Positions 28,259 to 38,760 of a stretch of DNA of 64,000 nt are shown here, in pieces (the first letter of the stretch is position 1; each line of letters begins with the position of its first letter). The position numbers were made by a program, and so were the translations under genes. The notes beneath the pieces are model-generated. The model did no database searches and was not told the origin of the DNA. It saw only the letters and a program-made list of their open reading frames with translations. The DNA comes from Gracilimonas sp. (lineage in GTDB: Bacteria; Bacteroidota; Rhodothermia; Balneolales; Balneolaceae): contig JAKURD010000004.1 of the NCBI GenBank assembly GCA_022450045.1, positions 1 through 64,000 of the forward strand. Reading direction: 5' to 3'.

Positions 28259-29026
28259 TTACAGGTCGTACTGTATGCTCACGGGCGCGTGATCAGACAG
28301 ATCCCATTTCATTTCAATTTCAGCATTTACTGCTTTATTTGCTAATTCCGGTGTTGCCAAATGATAATCAATTCTCCAGCCTTTGTTTCGTTCTTTTGAT
28401 GCCGCCCGGTAACTCCACCAGCTATATAGGTCTTCTTTTCCCGGATGAAGGTTCCTGAAAACATCTTCAAATCCTGTGTTCAAAAAATCGGTCACCCATT
28501 TCCGTTCTTCCGGTAAAAATCCGGAGGTATTATGCTGTTTACTGGGGTTGTGGATATCAATTTCCGTATGACAAATATTAAAATCTCCGCAAAACACGGT
28601 CGGTTTGGGGTCATCAACAAATTGCTTTCCATACCGAATAAACTTATCCAAAAAATCCATCTTCATATCTTGCCGGACATCCCCGGTAGTTCCGCTTGGC
28701 GCATATATACTAAAGATTCGAAAATTCTCATATTCAGCCATGATCACACGCCCTTCCTGATCTACCCAGTCAACCCCCATACCTTCTTCAACTTTAAGCG
28801 GCTTCGTTTTTGAATAGATTGCAACACCGGAATAGCCTTTTTTCTCTGCCACGTGATAGGCTTCATAATAATCCAGTGATCTGATGTCACCCGGTACCTG
28901 ATCTTCCAGCGCCCTCAGTTCCTGAATACAGATTATATCAGGATCACTTTCATTGACCCACTCGTTAAATCCTTTTCGGTGAGCTGCCCGAATTCCGTTT
29001 ACGTTATACGAACTTATTTTTAACAA
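28259..29026 (-). CDS. xth: exodeoxyribonuclease III / AP endonuclease
   Basis: 255 aa, the ExoIII/APE1 family. Motifs: SYNVNGIRAAHRKG, CIQELR (metal-binding Glu), YSGVAIYSK, SIYAPSG, CGDFNICHTEIDIHNP (Asp/Asn pair), RIDYHLAT and the terminal SDHAPV catalytic His. It cuts DNA 5' to abasic sites in base-excision repair. It is the last gene of a tight leftward run with tyrS, cvpA and yqeY (gap 6 bases). Confidence 0.95.
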   Translation of the reverse strand: MLKISSYNVNGIRAAHRKGFNEWVNESDPDIICIQELRALEDQVPGDIRSLDYYEAYHVAEKKGYSGVAIYSKTKPLKVEEGMGVDWVDQEGRVIMAEYENFRIFSIYAPSGTTGDVRQDMKMDFLDKFIRYGKQFVDDPKPTVFCGDFNICHTEIDIHNPSKQHNTSGFLPEERKWVTDFLNTGFEDVFRNLHPGKEDLYSWWSYRAASKERNKGWRIDYHLATPELANKAVNAEIEMKWDLSDHAPVSIQYDL

Positions 29027-29032
29027 ATTGAT

Positions 29033-30247
29033 CTATTTCGCTTTTAGGATTCCAAAATTTCTCTTTCCAACTTTAATGGCAAATTCGTCTCCTTCTGAAA
29101 ATGTGAGCGTATGGTTTTTGTCGGTGACTTTTTTATCATCAATACTAATTCCACCCTGTTTGATCATCCGTTTGGTTTCTCCATTACTTGGAGAGAACCC
29201 GGTTTCAGCTATGATATCCAAAAGCCTGATCTCTTTACCGGTTTCGAAGAAAAATTCCGGGGCATCATCCGGAACTTCTTTATTGATAACGGTTTGCTCG
29301 AAATGTTTCTTAGCTGCTTTAGCCGCATCTTTTCCGTGGTACATCCTAACAATGGTAAAGGCAAGGTCGTGTTTTGCGTTGCGCGGATCTGATTCGATCT
29401 TCTCTTTAATAGCAGGTAGTTTCGCCGTTTCCACATCCGTAACCAATTCATAGTATGTATAGATCAGATCATCAGGGATAGAAAGTGATTTGCCATACAT
29501 ATCATTTGGCTTTTCATTGATTCCAATATAGTTGTCATATGATTTCGACATTTTTGCTGAACCATCTGTACCAACAAGTAATGGCATCATAAGGCAAACC
29601 TGCGGCTCCTGCCCATCTTCTTTTTGAAGCTGACGGCCAACCAGCAGGTTGAATTTTTGATCGGTTCCACCTAACTCGATATCCGATTTGAGGTGCACTG
29701 AATCCTGTCCCTGAGCCAATGGATATAAAAATTCGTGCAGTGAAATGGGTTCATTATTCTCAAATCGTTTGGAAAAATCATCCCGCTCTATCATACGGGC
29801 AACGGTAAGTTTGGAGGACAACTTTACTACATCCATGAAGTCCATTTCACCCAGCCAATCGTTATTATTGGTCAGCGTCAATTTTGATTCATCCAGAATA
29901 CTTTTTGCCTGATCGATGTAGGTTTGCGCATTTTTCTTCACCTCTTCCAGGCTTAACGGTGGGCGCGTTTTATTCTGCCCGGTCGGGTCTCCGATCATGG
30001 CCGTAAATCCACCGATGATCAAAATCACTTCATGCCCGAGGTCCTGAAACTGCCTCATTTTCCTCAGGATCACGGAATGCCCTAAATGCAGATCGGGACG
30101 TGTTGGATCAACACCCAGCTTCACTTTTAACGGGCGGTTTTCTTTTTTGGATCTCTTAAGTTTTTCAATGAGTTCATCCTCGGGTACAATTTCAACGGTT
30201 CCCCGGCGGATTATCTCAAGTTGTTCATCAACTGCTAAAAATGACAT
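29033..30247 (-). CDS. tyrS: tyrosyl-tRNA synthetase
   Basis: 404 aa class Ic aminoacyl-tRNA synthetase that charges tRNA-Tyr. HIGH-type motif HLGH (54-57), GDPTGQNKTRPP, QGQDSVHLKSDIELGGTDQKFNLLVGR and KMSKS in SAKMSKSYDNYIGI; the C-terminal 65 residues are an S4 RNA-binding domain (KRMIKQGGISIDDKKVTD). Its start abuts the cvpA stop, showing operon structure. Confidence 0.97.
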   Translation of the reverse strand: MSFLAVDEQLEIIRRGTVEIVPEDELIEKLKRSKKENRPLKVKLGVDPTRPDLHLGHSVILRKMRQFQDLGHEVILIIGGFTAMIGDPTGQNKTRPPLSLEEVKKNAQTYIDQAKSILDESKLTLTNNNDWLGEMDFMDVVKLSSKLTVARMIERDDFSKRFENNEPISLHEFLYPLAQGQDSVHLKSDIELGGTDQKFNLLVGRQLQKEDGQEPQVCLMMPLLVGTDGSAKMSKSYDNYIGINEKPNDMYGKSLSIPDDLIYTYYELVTDVETAKLPAIKEKIESDPRNAKHDLAFTIVRMYHGKDAAKAAKKHFEQTVINKEVPDDAPEFFFETGKEIRLLDIIAETGFSPSNGETKRMIKQGGISIDDKKVTDKNHTLTFSEGDEFAIKVGKRNFGILKAK

Positions 30248-30829
30248 TTAATTATCTGGATTATCGTTTTGAAGTTCGTTTAAAAATGGAATGTTTTCCA
30301 AAGGATTATATTCGCCAATATTTTCTTTCAATGTTTGACTATAATTTTCCGCGCCGGGATAAACCAATGCAACTGCGTTATAAGTAAGTGGAGCTAAATA
30401 GATAACAGCAGGATATAAATAGGACTCTTCGCGGGCTTCATCAGAAGGCACATTGAACCCGGCTAGAAGCAGAAGGACGGCGCTTACAACCAGACCACTT
30501 TTTAGCGCTCCGAAAGCACCACCTAAAATTCTATTTACCATGCTTAGCTTTACTGCTTTCAACAATTCTTTAGTGGCGTACGCAACAAGGGCGACTACGC
30601 CCAGGGTACCTATAAATAAAATACCTCCTGAAATAAAAGGAATATATGAAGCCCCCTCCTCAAAAATGGGGGCGATAAGTCCGGTGAAAGCATCCAGATA
30701 ATTGAACGTAAGAAATATAGCCAGGATAATTCCTACAATATTCAGCACCTCTTTTACTAACCCATTTACGGCTCCTTTATAGCCAAAATACAATAAGGGG
30801 ATTCCGATAATGAGATCGAGGATCAGCAT
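30248..30829 (-). CDS. CvpA-family membrane protein
   Basis: 193 aa with four transmembrane segments. ILDLIIGIPLLYFGYKGAVNGLVKEVLNIVGIILAIFLTFNY and VNRILGGAFGALKSGLVVSAVLLLLAGF are the CvpA signature. CvpA is an inner-membrane protein first tied to colicin V export and now to envelope stress. The stop touches the tyrS start. Confidence 0.85.
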   Translation of the reverse strand: MLILDLIIGIPLLYFGYKGAVNGLVKEVLNIVGIILAIFLTFNYLDAFTGLIAPIFEEGASYIPFISGGILFIGTLGVVALVAYATKELLKAVKLSMVNRILGGAFGALKSGLVVSAVLLLLAGFNVPSDEAREESYLYPAVIYLAPLTYNAVALVYPGAENYSQTLKENIGEYNPLENIPFLNELQNDNPDN

Positions 30830-30832
30830 GGA

Positions 30833-31291
30833 TCAGCCACCCAGTTCTTCTTTGACGATCTTGCTAACCAAAGAACCCTCTGCCTTTCCTTTTAACTGTC
30901 CCATTAGCGGCCCCATCACTTTGCCCATATCTTCCGGGCCGGATGCACTAAGTGCTTTTATCTTTTCCTGAACTACTTTCCGGACTTCGTCTTCATCCAT
31001 CATTTCAGGCAAATATTCTTCAATGAGAGCCAGTTCCTTCTTTTCATTTTCAGCGAGATCTTTCCGGTCTCCTTCTTCAAACTGCTCAATGGATTCCTTC
31101 CGCTGCTTCGCAGCTTTCATTAATACTTCCACGGCTTGTTCATCAGAAAGCTTTGCTTCTCCGCCTTTCCGCTCACTGATCTCCTTTTCCATCAGTTTGG
31201 CTTTCAGGGAACGAAGCACTCGCAGCCTGTCCTGATCTTTGGCCTTCATGGCCTCTTTAATGTCTGCTATAATTTGTTCTTGAATACTCAT
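30833..31291 (-). CDS. yqeY: YqeY / GatB-tail-like protein
   Basis: 152 aa, helical: IIADIKEAMKAKDQDRLRVLRSLKAKL, then a C-terminal EEYLPEMMDEDEVRKVV and GKVMGPLMGQLKGKAEGSLV, which matches the GatB C-terminal fold of YqeY. It may assist tRNA-dependent amidation, but the role is not established. It opens the yqeY-cvpA-tyrS-xth run and lies downstream of the ribosomal-protein cluster, separated from it by a strong terminator. Confidence 0.9.
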   Translation of the reverse strand: MSIQEQIIADIKEAMKAKDQDRLRVLRSLKAKLMEKEISERKGGEAKLSDEQAVEVLMKAAKQRKESIEQFEEGDRKDLAENEKKELALIEEYLPEMMDEDEVRKVVQEKIKALSASGPEDMGKVMGPLMGQLKGKAEGSLVSKIVKEELGG

Positions 31292-31317
31292 GATTTCCTC
31301 CTGCTATAAAAATAATC

Positions 31318-31354
31318 AAAAAAAAAGGTTACACAATCATTATTGCGTAACCTT
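31318..31354 (-). terminator. Rho-independent terminator of rpmB-rpmG-DUF4295
   Basis: On the minus strand, AAGGTTACGCAAT / ATTGTGTAACCTT (one mismatch, four-base loop) is followed by about ten T residues. Confidence 0.9.
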
Positions 31355-31377
31355 ATACATTCTTTATGAATGAATTA

Positions 31378-31548
31378 TCAGGATTTATTTTGCTGAATGT
31401 ATTCTCTCACATTGTCCTGATCCATCATTACCTCTTTATAGGCATATTTCCCCTTATCATTCTTGGTAGAAATAATAACCTTTGCCATTTTGCGGTGAGC
31501 CGCTTTCGCTTGTCGTGCGTCTTGTCCAAATGCTTGCTTCTTAGCCAT
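31378..31548 (-). CDS. DUF4295 small basic protein
   Basis: 56 aa: MAKKQAFGQDARQAKAAHRK then MAKVIISTKNDKGKYAYKE, ending with QQNKS. It belongs to DUF4295, a short basic family that in Bacteroidota regularly follows rpmB and rpmG and is likely associated with the ribosome. It starts 8 bases after the rpmG stop in the same direction and ends before the terminator. Confidence 0.88.
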   Translation of the reverse strand: MAKKQAFGQDARQAKAAHRKMAKVIISTKNDKGKYAYKEVMMDQDNVREYIQQNKS

Positions 31549-31556
31549 ATCTCTGG

Positions 31557-31721
31557 TTATTTAATTTCTTTGTGAACAGTGTGTTTACGAAGAACCGGAT
31601 TGTATTTTTTCAGTTCAAGTCGGTCTGTTGTGGTTCTTCGGTTTTTGGTAGTAACATAGCGAGATGAACCGGGTTTTTCGGTACACTCTAAAATCACTTG
31701 AACTCTGTTTCCTTTTGCCAT
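31557..31721 (-). CDS. rpmG: 50S ribosomal protein L33
   Basis: 54 aa: [18 protein letters not shown], then [20 protein letters not shown] and [15 protein letters not shown] standard large-subunit L33 of the form without the zinc ribbon (a single Cys, not two CxxC). It lies 4 bases after rpmB. Confidence 0.96.
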   Translation of the reverse strand: MAKGNRVQVILECTEKPGSSRYVTTKNRRTTTDRLELKKYNPVLRKHTVHKEIK

Positions 31722-31725
31722 AGCT

Positions 31726-31971
31726 CTATACTTCTTTTAAAAGAGTTCCTTTTTTCCGCGCGTCTTTCAATACCGCAGAGATTCCTTTTTTGTTAATTGT
31801 TCTAACAGTTTTAGCAGAAACTTTTAGGGTTATCCACTTATCCTCTTCAGGAACATAAAAACGGCGCTTTTGCAGATTTAACTGAAAGCGGTGTTTAGTC
31901 TTATTGTTTGACTTAGACGAACGGTACCCGTTCAAAGCTCCTTTACCTGTAATATCGTCTTTTCGCGACAT
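31726..31971 (-). CDS. rpmB: 50S ribosomal protein L28
   Basis: 81 aa, starting [17 protein letters not shown] with [20 protein letters not shown] and [13 protein letters not shown], the L28 pattern. It is the first gene of the rpmB-rpmG-DUF4295 operon; a Bacteroidota-type promoter lies about 40 bases upstream. Confidence 0.96.
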   Translation of the reverse strand: MSRKDDITGKGALNGYRSSKSNNKTKHRFQLNLQKRRFYVPEEDKWITLKVSAKTVRTINKKGISAVLKDARKKGTLLKEV

Positions 31972-32007
31972 CGTTTAATTCGGTTAATTCATAATGAAAA
32001 TAGACAC

Positions 32008-32038
32008 CAAAGATAGAGCTATAAACATCAAAGTTCAA
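32008..32038 (-). promoter_or_regulatory. putative Bacteroidota-type promoter of rpmB
   Basis: On the minus strand GTTG is followed by 20 bases and then TATCTTTG, fitting the Bacteroidota primary-sigma consensus (-33 TTG, -7 TAnnTTTG). It sits about 40 bases before the rpmB start. Confidence 0.55.
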
Positions 32039-32081
32039 CGCCGGGAACCATGAAAATTTAGATTATTAACATTTTCCCAAA

Positions 32082-32090
32082 TTATCCACA
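32082..32090 (+). promoter_or_regulatory. consensus DnaA box upstream of gyrB
   Basis: TTATCCACA, a perfect DnaA box, in the 270-base gap between the divergent rpmB and gyrB. It is a single box with no cluster, so regulation of gyrB or a chance occurrence is more likely than an origin here. Confidence 0.55.
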
Positions 32091-32187
32091 TTTTTCAACT
32101 TTTCTTTCTTTCTTAATTTCACCCCAGAAAGCTTATCTCGAATATTTTAAACAAATACCCTTCCTTTTTTTGATTTTGCTTGTGTAA

Positions 32188-34179
<1,992 letters not shown>

Positions 34180-34224
34180 TCATTTTAATCTGAACACAGA
34201 CTAACTTTTTTTACCAACTGATTT

Positions 34225-36699
34225 ATGGCCAGAGAAAAAATTATACCTATTACCATTGAAGACGAAATGCAGTCTTCTTACATCGATTATTCGATGTCTG
34301 TGATTGTTTCGAGGGCGCTTCCTGATGTAAGGGATGGATTGAAGCCTGTTCACCGCAGAATTCTATACGGAATGAATGATCTCGGAATGCTGCATAACCG
34401 GAATTATAAGAAAAGTGCCCGTATAGTCGGTGAGGTTTTGGGTAAGTATCACCCCCACGGTGATTCTGCCGTTTATGACTCTATTGTACGAATGGTACAG
34501 GATTTCTCTCTTCGCTATCCCCTGGTGGATGGTCAGGGAAACTTCGGGTCAATTGACGGTGACAGTGCTGCCGCCATGCGTTATACCGAAGTTCGTATGG
34601 ATCGCCTTTCGGAAGAAATGCTGGCAGACATCAACAAAGACACGGTAGATTACCAGTTTAACTTCGATGATACGCTTGAAGAACCTACTGTTCTGCCAAG
34701 CATGTTGCCTAACTTGCTGTTGAATGGCTCCTCAGGAATTGCAGTAGGGATGGCCACTAACATGGCACCTCACAATATGACGGAAGTCATCGATGGAGTC
34801 ACAGCCTATATCGAAAATCCGGAGATTGAGATCAAACAGTTGATGAAACATATTACAGCTCCTGATTTTCCAACTGCCGGCATTATTTATGGTTATGAAG
34901 GGGTTAAAGAAGCTTATGAAACAGGACGTGGAAAAGTAACTCTTCGAGCACGTGCAAATACTGAAGAGCTTCGCGGAAACAGAGAGCAGATCGTAATAAC
35001 GGAAATTCCTTACCAAGTCAATAAAAGCACCCTGATTCAGAAAATCGCTGATCTTGTTAATGATGAGAAGATCACGGAAATTTCTGAAGTTAGAGATGAA
35101 TCTGACCGGGAAGGTATTCGTGTTGTTATTATACTAAAGCGTTCCGCAAACGCCGGTGTTGTGCTTAATCAGCTTTATAAGTACACCCAAATGCAAACCA
35201 CTTTTGGGATCATAAACCTTGCACTGGTTAAAGGGCGTCCTAAGGTGATGAACCTGAAAGAGCTCATCTATCATTTTGTGGAACACCGGGTTGATATTAT
35301 CATCCGGCGTACTATTTATGATCTTGATCAAGCCGAAGCCAGAGCGCATATACTTGAAGGACTTAAAATTGCCCTTGATAACCTGGATGAGGTTATAAAA
35401 ACCATTCGTGCTTCCGATAATTCTCAAGAGGCAAATGTTGAACTTCGAAAGAAATTTGCCCTTACAGACATACAGGCTAAAGCAATCCTGGATATGCGCC
35501 TGCACAAGCTTACGGGCCTGGAGCGTGAAAAAATTGATGCGGAGTATCACGATATCATTGACAAGATCGCTGAATATCGTGAGATCCTTTCAAATCGAGA
35601 TCGCCAGACCTCAATTATTAAGGAAGAGCTTGCTGATCTTAAGAAAAGATATGGTGATGAGCGGCGTACTCAGGTAGTTCATTCTGCAGAGGACTTCAAT
35701 ATTGAAGACATGATAGCCAATGAAGATGTGGTTGTAACCATTTCGAATAAAGGCTTCATTAAACGAATGCCGGTTAGCGGTTATCGCAGACAACGTCGTG
35801 GTGGTAAAGGAATGAAAGGAACTACCACTCGCGATGAAGAGTACGTCGAACATTTATTTGTTGCCACCACTCATAACTACATTCTCTTCTTTACTGAAAA
35901 AGGAATGTGTTACTGGTTGAAGGTCTATGAGATTCCGGAGGGAGGCCGCCTTGCAAGAGGCCGGGCCATCGTGAATCTTATCGAGCTGGATAAGAATGAT
36001 GCGATCAAAGCATTCGTCCCCGTAAAAACACTGGATGATGAAGAGTATATCAATAACCACTCTATCATCATGGCAACAAAAGGCGGATTAGTTAAGAAAA
36101 CAACCTTGGAGGCCTACAGTCGTCCAAGACGAGATGGTATTATTGCAATCAATATCAAAGACAATGATAGCCTGCTCGCTGCGGAGTTAACTGACGGTGA
36201 CAGTAATATTATTCTTGCCAATAAGAATGGTCGGGCCATACGATTCCACGAGAGCGATGTGCGCGATATGGGACGAAATACCTCCGGTGTTAAAGGCATG
36301 ACGCTCAGCAAGAATGATGAAATCGTTGACATGGTTGTGATCAAGAATACTCATGAAGCCACCGTGCTTGCCATGTCCGAAAACGGATACGGAAAACGCT
36401 CGCTTGTAGATGATTACAGAGAGCAATCCCGAGGCGGTAAGGGTGTGATTACACTTAAGATAACTCCTAAAACTGGTGATCTAATCGCACTTAAGGAAGT
36501 CACTGATAACGATGACCTTATGATTATAACCGAGCAAGGGAAAGTGATCCGAATGAGTTGTGGCGGGATTCGAACCATGGGCAGAAACACTCAGGGAGTT
36601 CGAATTATGCGCCTTGATTCTGATGGAGCAATTGCTGCCGTAACCCGGGTGGTTAACGAAGAAGAAGGTGACGATGATGAAGGAGAAGATGAAGATTGA
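34225..36699 (+). CDS. gyrA: DNA gyrase subunit A
   Basis: 824 aa. Breakage-reunion domain with PHRRILYGM, the quinolone-determining region [15 protein letters not shown] and the catalytic Tyr in [10 protein letters not shown]. The C-terminal DNA-wrapping beta-pinwheel carries the GyrA box QRRGGKG and repeated MGRNT(S/Q)GV segments. It ends in an acidic tail ([13 protein letters not shown]), as in gyrases whose tail tunes supercoiling. The gyrBA pair is followed by a terminator. Confidence 0.98.
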   Translation: MAREKIIPITIEDEMQSSYIDYSMSVIVSRALPDVRDGLKPVHRRILYGMNDLGMLHNRNYKKSARIVGEVLGKYHPHGDSAVYDSIVRMVQDFSLRYPLVDGQGNFGSIDGDSAAAMRYTEVRMDRLSEEMLADINKDTVDYQFNFDDTLEEPTVLPSMLPNLLLNGSSGIAVGMATNMAPHNMTEVIDGVTAYIENPEIEIKQLMKHITAPDFPTAGIIYGYEGVKEAYETGRGKVTLRARANTEELRGNREQIVITEIPYQVNKSTLIQKIADLVNDEKITEISEVRDESDREGIRVVIILKRSANAGVVLNQLYKYTQMQTTFGIINLALVKGRPKVMNLKELIYHFVEHRVDIIIRRTIYDLDQAEARAHILEGLKIALDNLDEVIKTIRASDNSQEANVELRKKFALTDIQAKAILDMRLHKLTGLEREKIDAEYHDIIDKIAEYREILSNRDRQTSIIKEELADLKKRYGDERRTQVVHSAEDFNIEDMIANEDVVVTISNKGFIKRMPVSGYRRQRRGGKGMKGTTTRDEEYVEHLFVATTHNYILFFTEKGMCYWLKVYEIPEGGRLARGRAIVNLIELDKNDAIKAFVPVKTLDDEEYINNHSIIMATKGGLVKKTTLEAYSRPRRDGIIAINIKDNDSLLAAELTDGDSNIILANKNGRAIRFHESDVRDMGRNTSGVKGMTLSKNDEIVDMVVIKNTHEATVLAMSENGYGKRSLVDDYREQSRGGKGVITLKITPKTGDLIALKEVTDNDDLMIITEQGKVIRMSCGGIRTMGRNTQGVRIMRLDSDGAIAAVTRVVNEEEGDDDEGEDED

Positions 36700-36730
36700 T
36701 CTTCTTTTTGCTTTCAAGTTTTAGACAAAC

Positions 36731-36763
36731 AAAAAGGGCTTCATAACTGAAGCCCTTTTTTTA
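36731..36763 (+). terminator. Rho-independent terminator of gyrBA
   Basis: AAAAAGGGCTTCA / TGAAGCCCTTTTT, a perfect 13-bp stem with a TAAC loop and a run of seven T residues, about 30 bases after the gyrA stop. Confidence 0.92.
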
Positions 36764-36773
36764 TATTTCTTAT

Positions 36774-36955
36774 ATTGGGCTTGATCCAGATAATATTTTT
36801 ATATCCATTGTTTCAAATAAACTTCCCGTCTGAAAGCAGAAAAAGGCACGAACCACCGAACTGATTTTGGCCCTCGTTTTCCGGATTGCCATACTGCTTA
36901 GCATTAGCTGGATCATCGGGTTTACAGAGCCCTATTCTCCATTTTTAATTAACGT
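36774..36955 (+). pseudogene. terC-family gene remnant, truncated at both ends
   Basis: The plus strand, read in one frame, gives GLDPDNIFISIVSNKLPV, an in-frame TGA, then KQKKARTTELILALVFRIAI and LLSISWIIGFTEP. This is the N-terminal core of TerC-type integral membrane proteins (metal/tellurite or Mn export family). No start codon or upstream part remains, and homology stops at the left end of the TIR element (36950), so the rest appears lost with that insertion. No function is expected. Confidence 0.72.
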
Positions 36956-37169
36956 CAGTTCGAGATAATTATCCTCGCTAAAGCCTTTTAGGCACTGCCT
37001 GACAGCTCTAACTCCGCCTGACCATTTGTTTGATCCGTGCACCTAATCTTTTTCTTAACCTAATCCAATATCCTGCGCCTGTTTCATCGATCAGCCCATC
37101 CATCAGATGGGGTATCAGTCAGATGGATCTCATAGCCATTTTAAAATTCTTTATTTCGAACTCACGTTA
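36950..37169. repeat. TIR element, core type C, complete copy
   Basis: 220 bases. Terminal inverted repeats TAACGTCAGTTCGAGATAA (36950-36968) and TTATTTCGAACTCACGTTA (37151-37169) match at 17 of 19 positions. The ends are those of the type B elements, but the core is different and is shared with 21938-22070. The right terminus supplies the stop codon of the WYL regulator. Confidence 0.8.
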
Positions 37170-38102
37170 TTCTAACATTTCAAGAAGCAGCTTCTTTCTT
37201 TTCTGAATTAATTCAGCAGGTTCTTCAATTTTAATTTTATTCCCAAATTGGAGTAACCACTCATTGATATACGCTAAATTATCAAATTTAAACTCCACCT
37301 TAATTTTTTTTGATTTTATCTCTGATTTCTTAATAATTTTAGCCGGTAAATTCGCCTCCAGGCGCGAGATCTCTCTTTTTTCGACTAACAGTGTGATCGA
37401 ATGAGAACTCTCGTCAGAGCGGAAAATAAGTCCCTCTACGTCTAACTCCTTCCTAAGCTCATAACTTTCGTCTAAAATCAGGACCTCATTTACATTTTCG
37501 AGTATAAAATTCCTGATCTCTCCTCTGAGATGAGATTTTCCAATTACATTCCAGTGATCCTGGTAAAAAACTAAAATATATGGGTCAATTTTTCGAATCC
37601 CGGTTTGCCCAGATTTGGTTGTGTACTCAAACTGCATTCTTTTTTGCTGAGCAATAGCGCTGTTTATCAGGTACCAACTTCCCCCTTTTTTCTTTTTCCC
37701 TCCAAACTTTAGAAATGGATCAACGATAGTGCGGCCCTCGAGGGAATCCATGAATTTCTTTAAATCATCCGGCAGCACATTTTTGATCTTTACCTCAACT
37801 CCTTTAGCATCTTCCACCAAGCCCTGATCAACCTGTGATTTTACAAAATTCAGCCCAACCATTATGGTTGCAAGCTCTTTGGGAGTAAACATTAATGGCG
37901 GGATCTTATATCCTTCGATCAATCCATAGCCCGAATACCGGTCCCAGGTAACGGGAACATTGATCTCTTGAAGAGCATTAAAATCTCTGAAAATAGTTCT
38001 CCTGCTTACATCAAATTGCTCAGCCAGCTCATCAACTGTCAGCCTTTTTCCAGGTTGTTGAAGCAAAAGCATTAGCTTCAACCTTCTTTCTGAGCTATTC
38101 AT
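37167..38102 (-). CDS. WYL-domain transcriptional regulator (YafY type)
   Basis: 311 aa. N-terminal winged HTH (RRLKLMLLLQQPGKRLTVDELAEQFDVSRRTIFRDFNAL), followed by the WYL domain (about 140-215; SAIAQQKRMQFEYTTKSGQ, YQDHWNVIGKSHLRGEIRNF) and a WCX-type tail. WYL regulators often sense nucleic-acid or nucleotide ligands and control phage-defence or stress genes. None of those adjoins it here. The final codon reads through into a mobile-looking repeat whose outermost TAA serves as stop. It ends 1 base from rsmG. Confidence 0.88.
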   Translation of the reverse strand: MNSSERRLKLMLLLQQPGKRLTVDELAEQFDVSRRTIFRDFNALQEINVPVTWDRYSGYGLIEGYKIPPLMFTPKELATIMVGLNFVKSQVDQGLVEDAKGVEVKIKNVLPDDLKKFMDSLEGRTIVDPFLKFGGKKKKGGSWYLINSAIAQQKRMQFEYTTKSGQTGIRKIDPYILVFYQDHWNVIGKSHLRGEIRNFILENVNEVLILDESYELRKELDVEGLIFRSDESSHSITLLVEKREISRLEANLPAKIIKKSEIKSKKIKVEFKFDNLAYINEWLLQFGNKIKIEEPAELIQKRKKLLLEMLE

Positions 38103-38103
38103 A

Positions 38104-38748
38104 TTATCCTTTCCTTTTTATTTCAACCATCGCCTTCCCATCGTAAAATGGATTTTTAAAACCTTCCTGAAGATCAAGTACAGAAACATCAAGATGTAAT
38201 TTTATACTTTCCAGCTCACTTTCAATTTCATTTCTTCCTTTTAGAATAATAACCCCTAACCACGGCTTACCCTCTATCATTTCCATCATCTCGTTTATCT
38301 TAAAAGCGTGCTTGGAAACTATTATGGAATTCGGCTTAACCTCAAGATCTTTTAAAGAACCCATGTAAGAATCTATATTCTTCAACTTTAACATTGAGGC
38401 TATATGCTTACAAGCCATCACTTTTTTTGAGACGATATCATTTAGAACGAACCGCTTTTCCGCCCTCAAAATTGCCAGAGGAATTCCCGGAAGCCCACCC
38501 CCCGTTCCTGTATCTATAATAAAATCTGCTTCCTTAAATAAGTTCGATCCTGAAATTGACAAAGAATGCTCAACATGATTCAGCACTGTTTCACGTGGAA
38601 CATCTCGACTAACAAGGTTTATCTTATTATTCCACCAGAGAAGATGGTTTACATATTGGCCTAACAATTCCTTGTTTTCAAGAAAAGATTCCCGCACAGA
38701 TTCAACCTCATCTGCGGGATATTCTGAATAAGATACATCATGTTTCAC
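38104..38748 (-). CDS. rsmG: 16S rRNA (guanine527-N7)-methyltransferase
   Basis: 214 aa, GidB/RsmG. SAM-binding IDTGTGGGLPGIPLAI, preceded by NNKINLVSRDVPRETVLNHVEHSLS, and SKHAFKINEMMEM. It methylates G527 of 16S rRNA. The start is GTG at 38748, which lies inside a parS site; a second parS lies in codons about 49-54 (the VPRET segment). It follows mnmG after 12 bases, the classic gidAB pair. Confidence 0.93.
   Translation of the reverse strand: MKHDVSYSEYPADEVESVRESFLENKELLGQYVNHLLWWNNKINLVSRDVPRETVLNHVEHSLSISGSNLFKEADFIIDTGTGGGLPGIPLAILRAEKRFVLNDIVSKKVMACKHIASMLKLKNIDSYMGSLKDLEVKPNSIIVSKHAFKINEMMEMIEGKPWLGVIILKGRNEIESELESIKLHLDVSVLDLQEGFKNPFYDGKAMVEIKRKG
38587..38602. promoter_or_regulatory. 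parS (ParB-binding site) inside rsmG
   Basis: TGTTTCACGTGGAACA on the plus strand; its complement TGTTCCACGTGAAACA matches the 16-bp parS consensus TGTTNCACGTGAAACA exactly. Confidence 0.88.
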
Positions 38749-38756
38749 GTGGAACA
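38741..38756. promoter_or_regulatory. parS (ParB-binding site) at the mnmG-rsmG junction
   Basis: A second exact copy of the same 16 bases, 154 bp from the first. It spans the rsmG start codon and the 12-base gap after mnmG. Confidence 0.9.
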
Positions 38757-38760
38757 GTGA

